Shown piece by piece: positions 6,930 through 15,833 of a DNA stretch of 64,000 nucleotides. Under the pieces are notes generated by a model that ran no database searches, was not told the origin of the DNA, and saw only the letters and a program-made list of their open reading frames with translations. Source of the stretch: Dermacoccus abyssi (lineage in GTDB: Bacteria > Actinomycetota > Actinomycetes > Actinomycetales > Dermatophilaceae); contig NZ_QWLM01000003.1 in the NCBI RefSeq assembly GCF_003515945.1, forward strand, positions 124,001-188,000, in the 5' to 3' direction. Positions within the stretch are counted from its first letter, which is position 1. The number at the start of each line of letters is the position of its first letter. Made by a program: the position numbers and the translations under genes.

Positions 6930-7595
6930 TCAGGGCGCCGCAGCCCCGGCGCCCGCGTTCCACTGCTCCACCCGCCACGAGCCGGAGTCGTCGCCCACGA
7001 GCACGATCCACCGGCAGTTGCCGATGGCCGTGAAAGTGTGCGCCACCTGCCCGTGAGTAAGACACACGGCGTCAGCAGCCAGGGCGCGCATCGCGGCACC
7101 GTGCAGAACGAGCAGGGCACTCTCCCCCGCCGCGAGCGGCGCCGTGGCCTCGTCGAACGCGGGACGGACGCGTGCAGCTACGTCCGCCATCGACTCACCG
7201 TGCACGCCGCGCGGGATGTCCTCCCCCCGCGCGAGGGCTGCGCTCTCCTCGGGGTAGGCGTCGTGAACCTCGCTGTGCAGCATCGTCGACCACTGGCCCG
7301 TGTCGATCTCGACGAGGCGCTCGTCGCTTCGACGCCGCAGCGGACGTCCGCGAAGATCGAACGCCCCCTTGAGCACGGCCGCCGTCTGCGCAGCGCGGCG
7401 TAGCGGTGAGTACGTCAGGGACACGATGGAGGCGTCCCGCACGAGCACCTCGGCCGCCCGCTCCGCCTGGGCGAGTCCCGTGGCATCGAGGGCGATGTCC
7501 GTTCGTCCCTGCCAGCGCTTCTCGAGATTCCACGCCGTTTGACCGTGACGCAGCAAAATGGCCCGCCGAAGCGGGCCATCGAGCGGTGCGACCAT
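6930..7595 (-). CDS. Histidine phosphatase family protein (GpgP / phosphoglycerate mutase-like)
   Basis: This 221-residue protein has the phosphohistidine signature LLRHGQTAWN near residue 14, with the catalytic His that becomes phosphorylated. Other conserved residues are in YSPLRRAAQTAAVL (second Arg) and VLHGAAMRAL (second His). Its ATG overlaps the rsfS stop by one base (TGATG), so translation is coupled. The order nadD-rsfS-phosphatase matches mycobacterial Rv2419c, the glucosyl-3-phosphoglycerate phosphatase GpgP. A broad phosphatase function is safe; GpgP activity is inferred from context only. Confidence 0.85.
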   Translation of the reverse strand: MVAPLDGPLRRAILLRHGQTAWNLEKRWQGRTDIALDATGLAQAERAAEVLVRDASIVSLTYSPLRRAAQTAAVLKGAFDLRGRPLRRRSDERLVEIDTGQWSTMLHSEVHDAYPEESAALARGEDIPRGVHGESMADVAARVRPAFDEATAPLAAGESALLVLHGAAMRALAADAVCLTHGQVAHTFTAIGNCRWIVLVGDDSGSWRVEQWNAGAGAAAP

Positions 7596-7966
7596 CAGGA
7601 AGCGGCTTCGTCGAGATCCAACTCGATGACGGGGCAGTCCTGCCAGAGGCGCTCGAGGTCGTAGAACTCCCGGTCCTCCTCGTGGAAGGCCTGCAGCACG
7701 ATGTCACCGAAGTCGATGAGCACCCAACGGCCCGACGCGCGGCCCTCGCGGCGCACCGGCTTGGAGCCGAGCGGCAACAAGGCCTCCTCGACGGCGTCGA
7801 CGATGGCGTTGACCTGACGCTCGCTCTCCGCCGAGGCGATGACGAACGTGTCGGTGATCGCGAGCTGGTCGCTCACGTCGAGGGCGACGATGGACGTCGC
7901 AAGCTTGTCCGCAGCGGCCTGGGCGGCCGCCTGCGTCAGTTCGATGGAACGGTCTGTAGCCGTCAC
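7595..7966 (-). CDS. rsfS: Ribosomal silencing factor RsfS
   Basis: The 123-residue protein belongs to the RsfS/DUF143/Iojap family, which binds ribosomal protein L14 on the 50S subunit and blocks subunit joining when nutrients are scarce. Diagnostic segments are IVALDVSDQLAITDTFVIAS, the SERQVNAIVDAVEE helix, and GRASGRWVLIDFGDIVLQAF, with the invariant W-x-L-x-D-x-G-D-x-V pattern. It lies directly after nadD, the conserved position in most bacteria, and overlaps the phosphatase by one base. Confidence 0.95.
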   Translation of the reverse strand: MTATDRSIELTQAAAQAAADKLATSIVALDVSDQLAITDTFVIASAESERQVNAIVDAVEEALLPLGSKPVRREGRASGRWVLIDFGDIVLQAFHEEDREFYDLERLWQDCPVIELDLDEAAS

Positions 7967-8554
7967 CTAGTCCTCCTGGAGGTGGCCCGCTTCGGGGCCG
8001 TAAAGCTGATACTTGTGGATGTACTGCACGACGCCGTCCGGCACGAGATACCAGACCGGCTTTTCGCCGCGAACGCGGTCGCGGCAGTCGGTGGAACTGA
8101 TCGCCATGGCCGGAATCTCGTGCAGGGTGACGCGATCACGCGGGAGCCCGTGGTCACTCAACTCGTGCCCGGGCCGGGTGACGCCGATGAAGTGGGCGAG
8201 ATCCCACAGCTCCTCGACACCCTTCCACGACAGGATCTGTGCCAGGGCGTCGGCGCCCGTGATGAAGAACAGTTCCGCGTCGGGGCGCTGCGCGTGCAGA
8301 TCCTTCAACGTGTCGCGCGTGTACGTCGGGCCGGCACGATCGATGTCGACACGGCTGACGCTGAAGCGCGGGTTCGAGGCTGTCGCGATGACCGTCATGA
8401 GGTAGCGGTGCTCCGCAGCCGCGACGTCACGACCGGCCTTCTGCCACGGCTGCCCCGTGGGCACGAAAATGACCTCGTCGAGGTCGAGGAGGCTTTGAAC
8501 CTCACTCGCCGCGACGAGGTGACCGTGGTGAATGGGGTCGAACGTACCGCCCAT
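7967..8554 (-). CDS. nadD: Nicotinate-nucleotide adenylyltransferase NadD
   Basis: This 195-residue enzyme transfers AMP to nicotinate mononucleotide to form deamido-NAD in NAD synthesis. The nucleotidyltransferase motif [12 protein letters not shown] (T/HxGH) begins at residue 2, [10 protein letters not shown] follows near residue 32, and [11 protein letters not shown] is the C-terminal ISST-like motif. The ATG at 8554 gives an almost bare N-terminus; family members often have a few extra residues, and the upstream in-frame TPRIGV would fit but lacks a start codon. It is followed without spacing by rsfS. Confidence 0.94.
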   Translation of the reverse strand: MGGTFDPIHHGHLVAASEVQSLLDLDEVIFVPTGQPWQKAGRDVAAAEHRYLMTVIATASNPRFSVSRVDIDRAGPTYTRDTLKDLHAQRPDAELFFITGADALAQILSWKGVEELWDLAHFIGVTRPGHELSDHGLPRDRVTLHEIPAMAISSTDCRDRVRGEKPVWYLVPDGVVQYIHKYQLYGPEAGHLQED

Positions 8555-8571
8555 GACCCCGATTCGTGGTG

Positions 8572-8805
8572 TCAGTGCGAAGCCCCGTGCTTCTTGTGGT
8601 TGTCGGGAGCCGGGCCACCGTGGTGAGCCTGGCCGCGCGGCGCACCGAAGCGGGCAGCCGTGTTACGGAAGGCCCACAGCAGCGCGAACAGCAGCAAGAA
8701 GATGGTGAACGCCATGAGACCGAAGCCCCACGGCGGCATGAAGATGTGGTTCTCCTCGAGCTCCGGAACCTCAACGGTTGCGGCGAGCGAAACAAGCGAC
8801 GTCAT
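8572..8805 (-). CDS. Small single-pass membrane protein, His-rich tail
   Basis: This 77-residue protein of unknown function has an acidic N-terminal stretch ([10 protein letters not shown]), one transmembrane helix (about residues 27-46), then a basic and His-rich cytoplasmic-type tail with six His in the last 18 residues (HHGG, NHKKHG, SH). It ends 17 bases before nadD and is probably the first gene of the nadD operon. An upstream ATG at 8883 is possible, but homologous small proteins begin near MTSLVSLA. Metal binding by the tail is speculation. Confidence 0.65.
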   Translation of the reverse strand: MTSLVSLAATVEVPELEENHIFMPPWGFGLMAFTIFLLLFALLWAFRNTAARFGAPRGQAHHGGPAPDNHKKHGASH

Positions 8806-8906
8806 GAAAGCAAGGATACTGCCTCGACACAGCATCGGGACAGCAGGCCCTCCTAACGTCGCTGACGCCAGGCCGTTGCGCACCGCACGTCACGAGAGCT
8901 GCCGTC

Positions 8907-9905
8907 ATGAATCCCCACCTTTCCGTCGTCGTCCCAATGTTCAACGAGGAGTCCGTCCTCCCCCTCTTCGTCGAGCGACTCCGCCCCGTGCTTGACGATC
9001 TGCGCGCGTCCTACGAGGTCGTGTGCGTGGATGACGGCTCCCGTGACGCGACGCCCGCTCTGCTCGAGCGCTACCGCCGCGCGTGGCCGCAGCTACGCGT
9101 CGTCCGGCTGCGCGCCAACTCGGGTCACCAGGCCGCGATCAGCGCCGGCCTCGCCCGCGCACGTGGCGACTGGGCGGTGACGATCGACGCCGACCTGCAG
9201 GATCCGCCCGAGGTGATCAGCGAGATGCTGCGCGTCGGCACGGAGCGCGGCGTCGACGTCGTCTACGGCGTGCGCACGGATCGCTCGAGCGACACGTTCT
9301 TCAAGCGGGTCACCGCCGAGGGGTTCTACGCCGTCATGGCCCGGCTCGGCGCACGCGGCGCGATGAACGCCGGCGACTTCCGGATGATGTCGCGCGCGAC
9401 CGTCGACGCCGTTCTGGCCCTGCCGGAGACGAACCGCGTGCTGCGCCTCGCCGTGCCGACGCTCGGTTTCCCCTCCGCCGAGGTCGGCTACCGCCGCGAG
9501 GAACGCGCCGCCGGCCGCTCCAAGTATCCGCTGAGCAAGATGTTGCGGCTGTCTCTCGACGCCGTCACCGGCGCATCGAGCGCACCGCTGCGCCTCGCGA
9601 CGTGGTGCGGGCTGCTCGGATTGCTCGTCGCCTTCGGCGTCGGCGCGTTCGCATTGTGGGCCAAGGTCATGGCCCACTCCGTGACGGGCTGGGCCTCCAC
9701 GATCGTCGTCATCAGCGGCTTCGGGGCCGCGCAGTTGCTCGGCCTCGGGCTCCTGGGCGAGTACGTGGGCCGTATGTTCGCCGCGGTGCAGGCACGCCCG
9801 ACGCACTACGTCGCCTACGACTCGCTCGAGGAGTCCGCGCTCGGCCGCCAGCCGTCGATCGAGCACCTCGCCCCGGAACCCGCCGTAATCGCGCACGCGT
9901 CGTGA
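8907..9905 (+). CDS. Glycosyltransferase family 2, polyprenyl-phosphate sugar transferase (GtrB/DPM1-like)
   Basis: The 332-residue protein opens with the GT-A fold: LSVVVPMFNEESVLPLFVE, VCVDDGSRDATPALLERY and TIDADLQDPPEVI, the last being the D-x-D-L-Q-D-P-P motif of DPM1/GtrB enzymes. Two transmembrane helices follow at about residues 230-255 and 265-293. Such enzymes attach a sugar from a nucleotide donor to undecaprenyl phosphate for cell-envelope glycosylation. The gene stands alone on the plus strand between the nadD operon and proA. The sugar and the downstream pathway are not evident. Confidence 0.9.
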   Translation: MNPHLSVVVPMFNEESVLPLFVERLRPVLDDLRASYEVVCVDDGSRDATPALLERYRRAWPQLRVVRLRANSGHQAAISAGLARARGDWAVTIDADLQDPPEVISEMLRVGTERGVDVVYGVRTDRSSDTFFKRVTAEGFYAVMARLGARGAMNAGDFRMMSRATVDAVLALPETNRVLRLAVPTLGFPSAEVGYRREERAAGRSKYPLSKMLRLSLDAVTGASSAPLRLATWCGLLGLLVAFGVGAFALWAKVMAHSVTGWASTIVVISGFGAAQLLGLGLLGEYVGRMFAAVQARPTHYVAYDSLEESALGRQPSIEHLAPEPAVIAHAS

Positions 9906-9949
9906 AGGAGGGCGCGTCGGGCAGTCCGTCACGGCATCGGCGAGGCCGC

Positions 9950-11221
9950 TCAGCGGATCTGACCGTCTCCGTCGACGACCCACTTGGTCGTCGTGAGCTC
10001 GGCGAGCGCCATCGGTCCGCGGGCGTGCAGCTTCTGCGTCGAGATGCCGATCTCTGCGCCGAAGCCGAACTCGCCGCCGTCGGTGAAGCGCGTCGAGGCG
10101 TTGACCATGACGACGGCCGAGTCGACCTGGGCGATGAACGTGCGTGCGGCGGCACGGTTCTCGGTGACGATGCAGTCGGTGTGGTGCGTCGAGTAGCCGT
10201 CGATGTGCTCGATGGCCTCGTCGAGTGAGTCGACGACGCCGACGGACATTTCGAGGTCGTGGAACTCGGTGTTCCAGGCTTCGTCCGTGACGGGCTTCGT
10301 CTCGACGTCGCCGGCGAGGGCCGTGGCGCGCTCGTCGGCGTGAAGGGTCACGTCCTTGTCGGCGAGCGTGCGCAGCACGCGCGGGAGGAACTCGTCAGCG
10401 ACGTCGCGGTGCACGAGCAACGATTCGGCGGCGTTGCAGACGCTCGGACGGTGCGTCTTGGAGTTCACGGCAATCTCGAGCGCCATGTCGAGGTCGGCGT
10501 CGGCGTCCACGTAGACGTGGACGTTGCCGGTGCCGGTCTCGATGACGGGCACGGTGGAGCCGGTGACGACGGTCTCGATGAGCTTCGCTCCCCCGCGCGG
10601 AATGACGAGGTCGACGAGGCCGCGCGCGGTGATGAGTGCCTGGACGTCCTCGTGGCCGCCGTCGAGCAGCTGCACGGCGTCGGCGGGCAGGCCTTGGCGT
10701 TCGAGGCTCTCGCGGAGCGCGGCGACAATGGCGGCGTTGGTGTCTGCGGCTGCGGAGCCACCGCGCAGGATCATGGCGTTGCCGCTCTTGAGGCCGAGGC
10801 CGGCCGCGTCCACCGTGACGTTGGGGCGGGCTTCGTAGACCATGCCGACGACACCCATGGGTACGCGAACCTGCTTGATCTGCAGGCCGTTGGCAAGGGT
10901 GTTGCCTCGCACGACCTCACCCACGGGGTCGGGCAGTGCGGCGAGATCGCGGAGGGCCTGCGCGACGGCGCTGACGCGTTCGGGCGTCATGCGGAGGCGG
11001 TCGGCGAGGCTGTCGGAGATGCCGGCGTCGCGGCCGCGTTCAAGGTCGCGTCCGTTTCCGGCGACGATGCTCGCTTCGGCGGCTTCGATGGCGTCGGCGA
11101 GGACGCCGAGGGCGGCGTCCTTCTCGGCGCGTGACAGCAGGGCGAGTCGCTTCGAGGCGACGCGCGCGGCCTTTCCGGCTGCGGCGACCCGTGCGGTGGA
11201 CTGCTCAAGGTTGCTGTTCAT
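9950..11221 (-). CDS. proA: Glutamate-5-semialdehyde dehydrogenase (gamma-glutamyl phosphate reductase) ProA
   Basis: This 423-residue NADPH-dependent enzyme makes glutamate 5-semialdehyde, the second step of proline synthesis. Diagnostic stretches are [31 protein letters not shown], the catalytic Cys in [15 protein letters not shown] and [20 protein letters not shown] near the C-terminus. ATG 11221 is preferred over two upstream in-frame starts because AGGA lies eight bases before it. It follows proB in the same direction, but across a 350-bp gap that holds a structured repeat instead of the usual tight coupling. Confidence 0.95.
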   Translation of the reverse strand: MNSNLEQSTARVAAAGKAARVASKRLALLSRAEKDAALGVLADAIEAAEASIVAGNGRDLERGRDAGISDSLADRLRMTPERVSAVAQALRDLAALPDPVGEVVRGNTLANGLQIKQVRVPMGVVGMVYEARPNVTVDAAGLGLKSGNAMILRGGSAAADTNAAIVAALRESLERQGLPADAVQLLDGGHEDVQALITARGLVDLVIPRGGAKLIETVVTGSTVPVIETGTGNVHVYVDADADLDMALEIAVNSKTHRPSVCNAAESLLVHRDVADEFLPRVLRTLADKDVTLHADERATALAGDVETKPVTDEAWNTEFHDLEMSVGVVDSLDEAIEHIDGYSTHHTDCIVTENRAAARTFIAQVDSAVVMVNASTRFTDGGEFGFGAEIGISTQKLHARGPMALAELTTTKWVVDGDGQIR

Positions 11222-11400
11222 GTTTTTCATCCTATGGAGGGGCCAACAGCGACCCAAACGCAAATGCGACCCGGGTCACACACCAAGCTGGAGAGGCGGG
11301 CCCGGGACGCACCACCCGCCGGGTCCCTCCACTCAAGGCGTGACGGAGCCTGGCCGAGGGGGCGCACGGCAGCCCCTGCCCGCCAAAGCCCAGCACCGAC

Positions 11401-11571
11401 AAAGCCGAAACACTCTTCGTAGAGCCAACCCTGCTGGAAGCGGACTCCACGAGGAGACCAGGGCGCGTGAGAATCCCGAGCTTGCGAGGGGTTCTCACGC
11501 GCCCTGACCGACGAGTGGCCCGAAGCCATGTCGCACCGAGACGGGCCCCTGGGCCCGGCCGGAAGACAGGG
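11401..11571 (-). repeat. Structured post-stop-codon repeat element, copy A (after proB)
   Basis: This is the first of three related elements (others at 35824-36016 and 62996-63181). On the minus strand it begins at the proB stop codon. It contains GTCTTCC, a small GC hairpin (11542-11557), the block CTCGGTGCGACA, and a main hairpin with a perfect 14-bp stem (11460-11473 with 11492-11505) plus an inner CCC/GGG around GAGCTTGCGA. The constant block GGAGTCCGCTTCCAGC and an AGTGTT-containing end follow. Between the element and proA (11222-11400) I see nothing else recognisable. Confidence 0.85.
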
Positions 11572-12708
11572 CTACGGGAGCACGACCAAATGGTCGCGGT
11601 GCACAAGGCTCCGCTCGAAGGCGGGGCCGATGTTGTCGGAGAGTTCGCGGGTGGAGCGGCCTTTGGCGCGTTCGACGTCGGCGACGTCGTAGTTGACGAG
11701 GCCGCGGGCGAAGACGGTGCCGTTCTCGTCGGCGAGGTCGACGGCGTCGCCTGCGAGGAAGCGGCCTTCGGTGGCGACGACTCCGGCGTGCAGGAGGGAG
11801 CGTCCTCGGTCGCGCACAGCCTTGACGGCGCCTTCATCGAGGACGAGGCGGCCGGCGGGCGTGGTGGCGTGAGCGAGCCAGAGGCGGCGGGCTCCGCGGC
11901 GGCGTCCGGTGGGCGCGAAGGCGGTGCCGATGTCGTCGCCGGCGAAGGCTTCGCGGGCCTGCGGCATGGAGGTGAGCATCGTGGGCACACCTGCGGCGGT
12001 GGCGATGCGGGCTGCGTCGATCTTGGTGCGCATGCCGCCGGTGCCGACGCCGGATCCGGTGCCGCCGATCTCGACGTCCTTCATCTCTTCGACGTTGGGG
12101 ACGAACGGGATGCGCTTGGTGCCTTCGCGGCTGGGCGGGCCGTCGTAGAGGGAGTCGACGTCGGAGAGCAGGATGAGCGCGTCGGCGTCGATGAGGTGGC
12201 TGACGAGCGCGGCGAGGCGGTCGTTGTCGCCGAAGCGGATCTCCTGGGTGGCGACGGTGTCGTTCTCGTTGATGATCGGCACGGCGCCGTGGTCGAGGAG
12301 CGTCTCGAGGGTGGATCGGCCGTTGAGGTAGGTGGTGCGGCGGGTGACGTCGTCACTCGTGAGGAGTACCTGCCCGGCGGTGAGGCCGAGGCCCTGGAAC
12401 AGCAGCGAGTAGGCCGACATGATCTGGCCCTGGCCGACTGCGGCGGCGGCCTGCGCCTCGGGAAGCGCGGTGGGCCGCGTCTGCATCCCGAGCGGCGCCA
12501 TGCCTGCGGAGATGGCGCCGGAGGAGACGAGGAGCACTTCCTTGCCCGCGTGGCGACGTTCGGCGAGGATGCCGACGAGCTCGGTGAGCGCGGAGTGGTT
12601 GATGCCCCCACTCGTGTATGTGATGGACGACGAACCGACCTTGACGACGACGCGTTTGGCATCGCGAATCTGCTCGCGAAGGCTCTCGCTCGTGTGGGCT
12701 GCAGACAA
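11572..12708 (-). CDS. proB: Glutamate 5-kinase ProB
   Basis: This ~378-residue enzyme phosphorylates glutamate in the first, feedback-controlled step of proline synthesis. The kinase domain shows VVVKVGSSSIT, LVSSGAISAGMAPLGM and TVATQEIRFGDNDRLAALV. A C-terminal PUA domain begins after GTGGMRTKIDAARIA and continues through LWLAHATTPAGRLVLD. TTG 12708 is chosen because GGAGAAGGGA lies about nine bases before it; no ATG or GTG lies close to the conserved domain. It starts 41 bp after obgE stops, and a structured repeat begins directly after its stop. Confidence 0.93.
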   Translation of the reverse strand: MSAAHTSESLREQIRDAKRVVVKVGSSSITYTSGGINHSALTELVGILAERRHAGKEVLLVSSGAISAGMAPLGMQTRPTALPEAQAAAAVGQGQIMSAYSLLFQGLGLTAGQVLLTSDDVTRRTTYLNGRSTLETLLDHGAVPIINENDTVATQEIRFGDNDRLAALVSHLIDADALILLSDVDSLYDGPPSREGTKRIPFVPNVEEMKDVEIGGTGSGVGTGGMRTKIDAARIATAAGVPTMLTSMPQAREAFAGDDIGTAFAPTGRRRGARRLWLAHATTPAGRLVLDEGAVKAVRDRGRSLLHAGVVATEGRFLAGDAVDLADENGTVFARGLVNYDVADVERAKGRSTRELSDNIGPAFERSLVHRDHLVVLP

Positions 12709-12749
12709 CGGGGGTATTCCCTTCTCCGACTCGTCGAACGGCGAGGTGA

Positions 12750-14270
12750 CTACTGGCGGTAGCCGTCGTGCTCGGTCCAGATACCGGCTTCCCGTTCCGC
12801 GGCGATCTCTTCGCGAGCCACACGCTGGCCGTCCTTGCGGCCGTGGAACTCGTCGCGCTTCTCGGCGCGAGTGGGGCGAGCGTTCTCCTCGAGGCGCAGG
12901 TCGGTGCCGCGTGCACCGAGCAGTTCCGCGCCCGCCTGCAGCGTGGGCTCCCAATCGAAGACGACGGCGTTGTCGCCGGGGCCGATGAGAACCGTCGAGC
13001 CGGGCACTGCGCCGGCCTTGAACAGTTCTTCTTCCACTCCGAGGCGGTTCAACCTGTCCGCAAGGTAGCCAACTGCTTCGTCGTTCGCAAAGTCGGTCTG
13101 GCGAACCCAGCGGGTGGGGCGCTCGCCGACGATGCGGAACATCGTGCCGTCCGTGCCGCCTTCCTTGACGATCTTGAACCCGGCGTCGTCCATGGCCTTG
13201 GGTCGGACGATGACGCGCGCGGGCACGGCGGATTCGACTTCCTTGCGGGCTTCGGCGACGTGACGCGCAAGCGCGAACGTGAGCTCCTTGAGTCCGAGGT
13301 GGGCGACGGCGGAGACGATGAAGACTTCGAGGCCGCGGGCCTCGAGGTCCGGCTTGACCATCTCGGCGAGTTCGAGTGCGTCGGGAACGTCGGCCTTGTT
13401 GAGCACGACGATGCGGGTGCGCTCGGACAGCGGCTTGCCGCCCAGCGAGTCGTCGGCGACATACTCCGACAGCTCGTGCTCGATCTGGTCGAGGTCGCTC
13501 ATGGGGTCGCGGCCCGGCTCGAGCGTGGCGCAGTCGATGACGTGCACGAGCACCGAGCAGCGCTCGACGTGTCGCAGGAACTCGAGGCCGAGGCCCTTGC
13601 CCTGGCTGGCGCCGGGGATGAGGCCGGGCACGTCGGCGATGGTGAAGCGCTCACTGCCCGCGTTGACGACGCCCAGGTTTGGCACGAGCGTCGTGAACGG
13701 GTAGTCGGCGATCTTCGGCTTGGCCGCGCTCACGACGGAGACGAGCGAGCTCTTGCCTGCGCTGGGGAAGCCGATGAGGGCCACGTCGGCGAGCGTCTTG
13801 AGCTCGAGCACGACGTCAGCCGTCTCCCCCGGTTCGCCGAGGAGGGCGAAGCCGGGAGCCTTGCGGCGGCGGCTCGCGAGGGCCTTGTTGCCGAGTCCAC
13901 CACGACCGCCGGCGGCAGCGATGAACCGGCTGCCGAAGCCGACGAGGTCGGCGAGGATGTTGCCCTCACGGTCCTTGACGACCGTGCCTTCGGGCACCGG
14001 GAGGACGAGCTCGTCGCCGTCGGCGCCGTTGCGCTCGTCGCCCGCGCCGGGCTTGCCGTTCGTGGCGCTGCGGTGCGGGTTGCGGTGGTACTCGAGCAGC
14101 GTCGTCACCTGGGGGTCGACCTCGAACACGACGTCGCCGCCGTGGCCGCCGTTGCCGCCGTCAGGGCCACCGAGCGGCTTGAACTTCTCACGCTTGACGG
14201 AGGCCACGCCGTGGCCGCCGTTGCCCGCCGTCACATTGAGGACGACGCGGTCGACGAAGTTCGTTGCCAT
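12750..14270 (-). CDS. obgE: GTPase ObgE/CgtA
   Basis: This 506-residue ribosome-associated GTPase acts in 50S assembly and stress control. The glycine-rich Obg domain occupies about residues 1-158 ([19 protein letters not shown]). The G domain shows [54 protein letters not shown] and NKADVP. A C-terminal OCT domain (about 350-430) contains [18 protein letters not shown] further ~70-residue basic tail is typical of actinobacterial Obg. It lies in the conserved rplU-rpmA-obgE-proB order, though a strong hairpin separates it from rpmA. Confidence 0.97.
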   Translation of the reverse strand: MATNFVDRVVLNVTAGNGGHGVASVKREKFKPLGGPDGGNGGHGGDVVFEVDPQVTTLLEYHRNPHRSATNGKPGAGDERNGADGDELVLPVPEGTVVKDREGNILADLVGFGSRFIAAAGGRGGLGNKALASRRRKAPGFALLGEPGETADVVLELKTLADVALIGFPSAGKSSLVSVVSAAKPKIADYPFTTLVPNLGVVNAGSERFTIADVPGLIPGASQGKGLGLEFLRHVERCSVLVHVIDCATLEPGRDPMSDLDQIEHELSEYVADDSLGGKPLSERTRIVVLNKADVPDALELAEMVKPDLEARGLEVFIVSAVAHLGLKELTFALARHVAEARKEVESAVPARVIVRPKAMDDAGFKIVKEGGTDGTMFRIVGERPTRWVRQTDFANDEAVGYLADRLNRLGVEEELFKAGAVPGSTVLIGPGDNAVVFDWEPTLQAGAELLGARGTDLRLEENARPTRAEKRDEFHGRKDGQRVAREEIAAEREAGIWTEHDGYRQ

Positions 14271-14364
14271 GGTGGTTCCTTTCGGTGCGGCCTCGAGCGG
14301 ACGCAGCCAGTGGACGAACGGCGAAGAGCCCTCGTCCTCGATTCTAGGGACGTGCAGACATGCG

Positions 14365-14401
14365 TGAAGGGGTGAGCCCGATTGCTGGGCTCACCCCTTC
14401 A
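14365..14401 (-). terminator. Terminator hairpin between rpmA and obgE
   Basis: A perfect 15-bp stem (GAAGGGGTGAGCCC with GGGCTCACCCCTTC, extended by T-A) surrounds a seven-base loop, 17 bp after the rpmA stop. It should end or attenuate rplU-rpmA transcription before obgE, giving higher ribosomal protein than GTPase mRNA. Confidence 0.85.
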
Positions 14402-14418
14402 ACAAGCGATCGCGAGGA

Positions 14419-14685
14419 TCAGGCCGTGATCTCCGGCTCGACGACGATGTCGACGACCTTGCGGCCCTTGCGCTGGCCGAACTTGACCGCGCCGGGGGCG
14501 AGAGCGAACAGCGTGTCGTCGCCGCCACGGCCGACGTTCTCACCGGGGTGGAAGTGCGTGCCGCGCTGGCGGACGATGATCTCGCCGGTGCCGACGATCT
14601 GACCGCCGAAGCGCTTCACGCCGAGTCGCTGGGCGTTGGAGTCACGACCGTTTCGGGTCGAGGATGCACCCTTCTTGTGTGCCAT
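14419..14685 (-). CDS. rpmA: 50S ribosomal protein L27
   Basis: This 88-residue L27 begins [20 protein letters not shown] and continues with [21 protein letters not shown] and [19 protein letters not shown], all family hallmarks. The N-terminal tail that reaches the peptidyl transferase centre is present without the cleaved extension found in Firmicutes. It follows rplU after 49 bp and is closed by a strong terminator. Confidence 0.98.
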   Translation of the reverse strand: MAHKKGASSTRNGRDSNAQRLGVKRFGGQIVGTGEIIVRQRGTHFHPGENVGRGGDDTLFALAPGAVKFGQRKGRKVVDIVVEPEITA

Positions 14686-14734
14686 GTCGAAGCCTCTTTC
14701 GAAAATCTGTGGAAGATCAGTTCTGAGCCGTGGC

Positions 14735-15040
14735 TCAGCCGATCTTGGTGACCTTGATCTGCGTCAGCGGCTGACGGTGGCCCTGGCGCTTACGGTAACC
14801 CGTCTTGTTCTTGTACTTCATGATCGTGATCTTCGGGCCCTTGGCGGCCTTGATGACCTCGGCCGTGACGGTGACCTTGGCCAGCGCGTCGGCGTCGACC
14901 GTGATGTCGGAACCGTCGACAAGCATGAGCGGCTTGAGCTCGAACGACTCGCCCGGCTTCGTCGTCACCTTGTCGATCAGAAGGGTGTCGCCGACGGAGA
15001 CCTTCTCCTGGCGGCCACCTGCGCGAACAATCGCGTACAC
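14735..15040 (-). CDS. rplU: 50S ribosomal protein L21
   Basis: The 101-residue L21 starts [20 protein letters not shown] and has the conserved C-terminal [19 protein letters not shown], which contacts 23S rRNA. GTG 15040 is the standard family start and lies after AAAGAGAG; an upstream ATG adding nine residues is less likely. It is the first gene of the rplU-rpmA unit, with a good promoter about 100 bp upstream. Confidence 0.97.
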   Translation of the reverse strand: MYAIVRAGGRQEKVSVGDTLLIDKVTTKPGESFELKPLMLVDGSDITVDADALAKVTVTAEVIKAAKGPKITIMKYKNKTGYRKRQGHRQPLTQIKVTKIG

Positions 15041-15138
15041 GTGGGACTCTCTTTCGTCATGGCGCACTCGCTCTGTCTGACCGGCCGGTAGCTACCCTGC
15101 GAGCAGGACACCGGGCGCGGTGGGCGCACCAAAGAACA

Positions 15139-15167
15139 AGAATACCGTGCGCGGTGGCTCGCCCCAA
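15139..15167 (-). promoter_or_regulatory. Promoter of rplU-rpmA
   Basis: On the minus strand TTGGGG (15162-15167) and TATTCT (15139-15144) are separated by exactly 17 bases. The predicted leader of about 90 nt contains GGTAGCTACC and other inverted repeats, which could be a ribosomal-protein leader, but no known L21 leader can be confirmed by eye. Confidence 0.6.
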
Positions 15168-15226
15168 ATCTGCGAAGGCCCCGAAATTCGCTTGCCGCAC
15201 CGGCGCGCAGCCACCAGGCTGCACGC

Positions 15227-15763
15227 ATGACGACACCCATCGTGCCCGAGCGCGACGACGAACGAGGCGATCCGCCGAAGGTGAGCGGCGAACGCGCCGT
15301 GCTCGACGGCTGGCTCGATCTCTACCGCGACACCGTTCTGCTCAAGATCGCCGGCCTCGACACCGAGCAGCTCGCCCGCCGCAGCGTTCCTCCGTCCACC
15401 CTCAGTCTCATCGGTGTCGTGCGCCACCTCACGGAGGTCGAGGCGTACTGGCTGCGCGTCGTGCTCGACGACGAACAGGATGTGCCCGACTACTACTCCA
15501 CCGCGGACGAGCCCTACGGCGACTTCGACCTCGCGAACGCCGCCGACGCGGCCGCCAACCTCGCCGCTTACGAGCGCGAACTCGACGTGACGCGAGCGCG
15601 GGCCGCCGCGTGGAGCGACCTCGACTCCCCCGTGCGCGGCCTGCGTAGGGGCGAACCGGTCAACCTGCGCTGGATCCTCGTGCACCTCGTCGAGGAGTAC
15701 GCCCGCCACCTCGGCCACATGGATCTCCTGCGCGAAGCCGTGGACGGCCGCACCGGCTACTGA
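15227..15763 (+). CDS. DinB family protein (DUF664)
   Basis: This 178-residue protein belongs to the DinB/YfiT-like four-helix-bundle superfamily. Visible marks are LIGVVRHLTEVEAYWLRVVL and WILVHLVEEYARHLGHMDLL, where the His residues of the first and last helices form a metal-binding triad. Members include thiol-dependent transferases that use mycothiol or bacillithiol, but many are uncharacterised. A -10-like CAGGCT lies six bases before the ATG with no Shine-Dalgarno sequence, suggesting leaderless translation. It is convergent with rne across a shared hairpin. Confidence 0.85.
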   Translation: MTTPIVPERDDERGDPPKVSGERAVLDGWLDLYRDTVLLKIAGLDTEQLARRSVPPSTLSLIGVVRHLTEVEAYWLRVVLDDEQDVPDYYSTADEPYGDFDLANAADAAANLAAYERELDVTRARAAAWSDLDSPVRGLRRGEPVNLRWILVHLVEEYARHLGHMDLLREAVDGRTGY

Positions 15764-15776
15764 CGCATTCGTCGAA

Positions 15777-15816
15777 AGCGCCCCGCCACCTGCGATACGG
15801 CAGGAGGCGGGGCGCT
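15777..15816. terminator. Bidirectional terminator between dinB-like gene and rne
   Basis: AGCGCCCCGCC pairs with GGCGGGGCGCT, with an inner CCTGC/GCAGG helix and a short loop. It lies between two convergent genes and can serve both. Confidence 0.8.
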
Positions 15817-15833
15817 CTCGTGGTGTTCGGCGA

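Noticed and set aside
11227-11529. Short minus-strand ORF through repeat A, with similar peptide fragments (VRFQRG-like) in the other two copies
   Set aside because: The shared peptide only reflects the conserved nucleotide block GTCCGCTTCCAGC. Frames and lengths differ between copies, and the stem regions encode unrelated residues.
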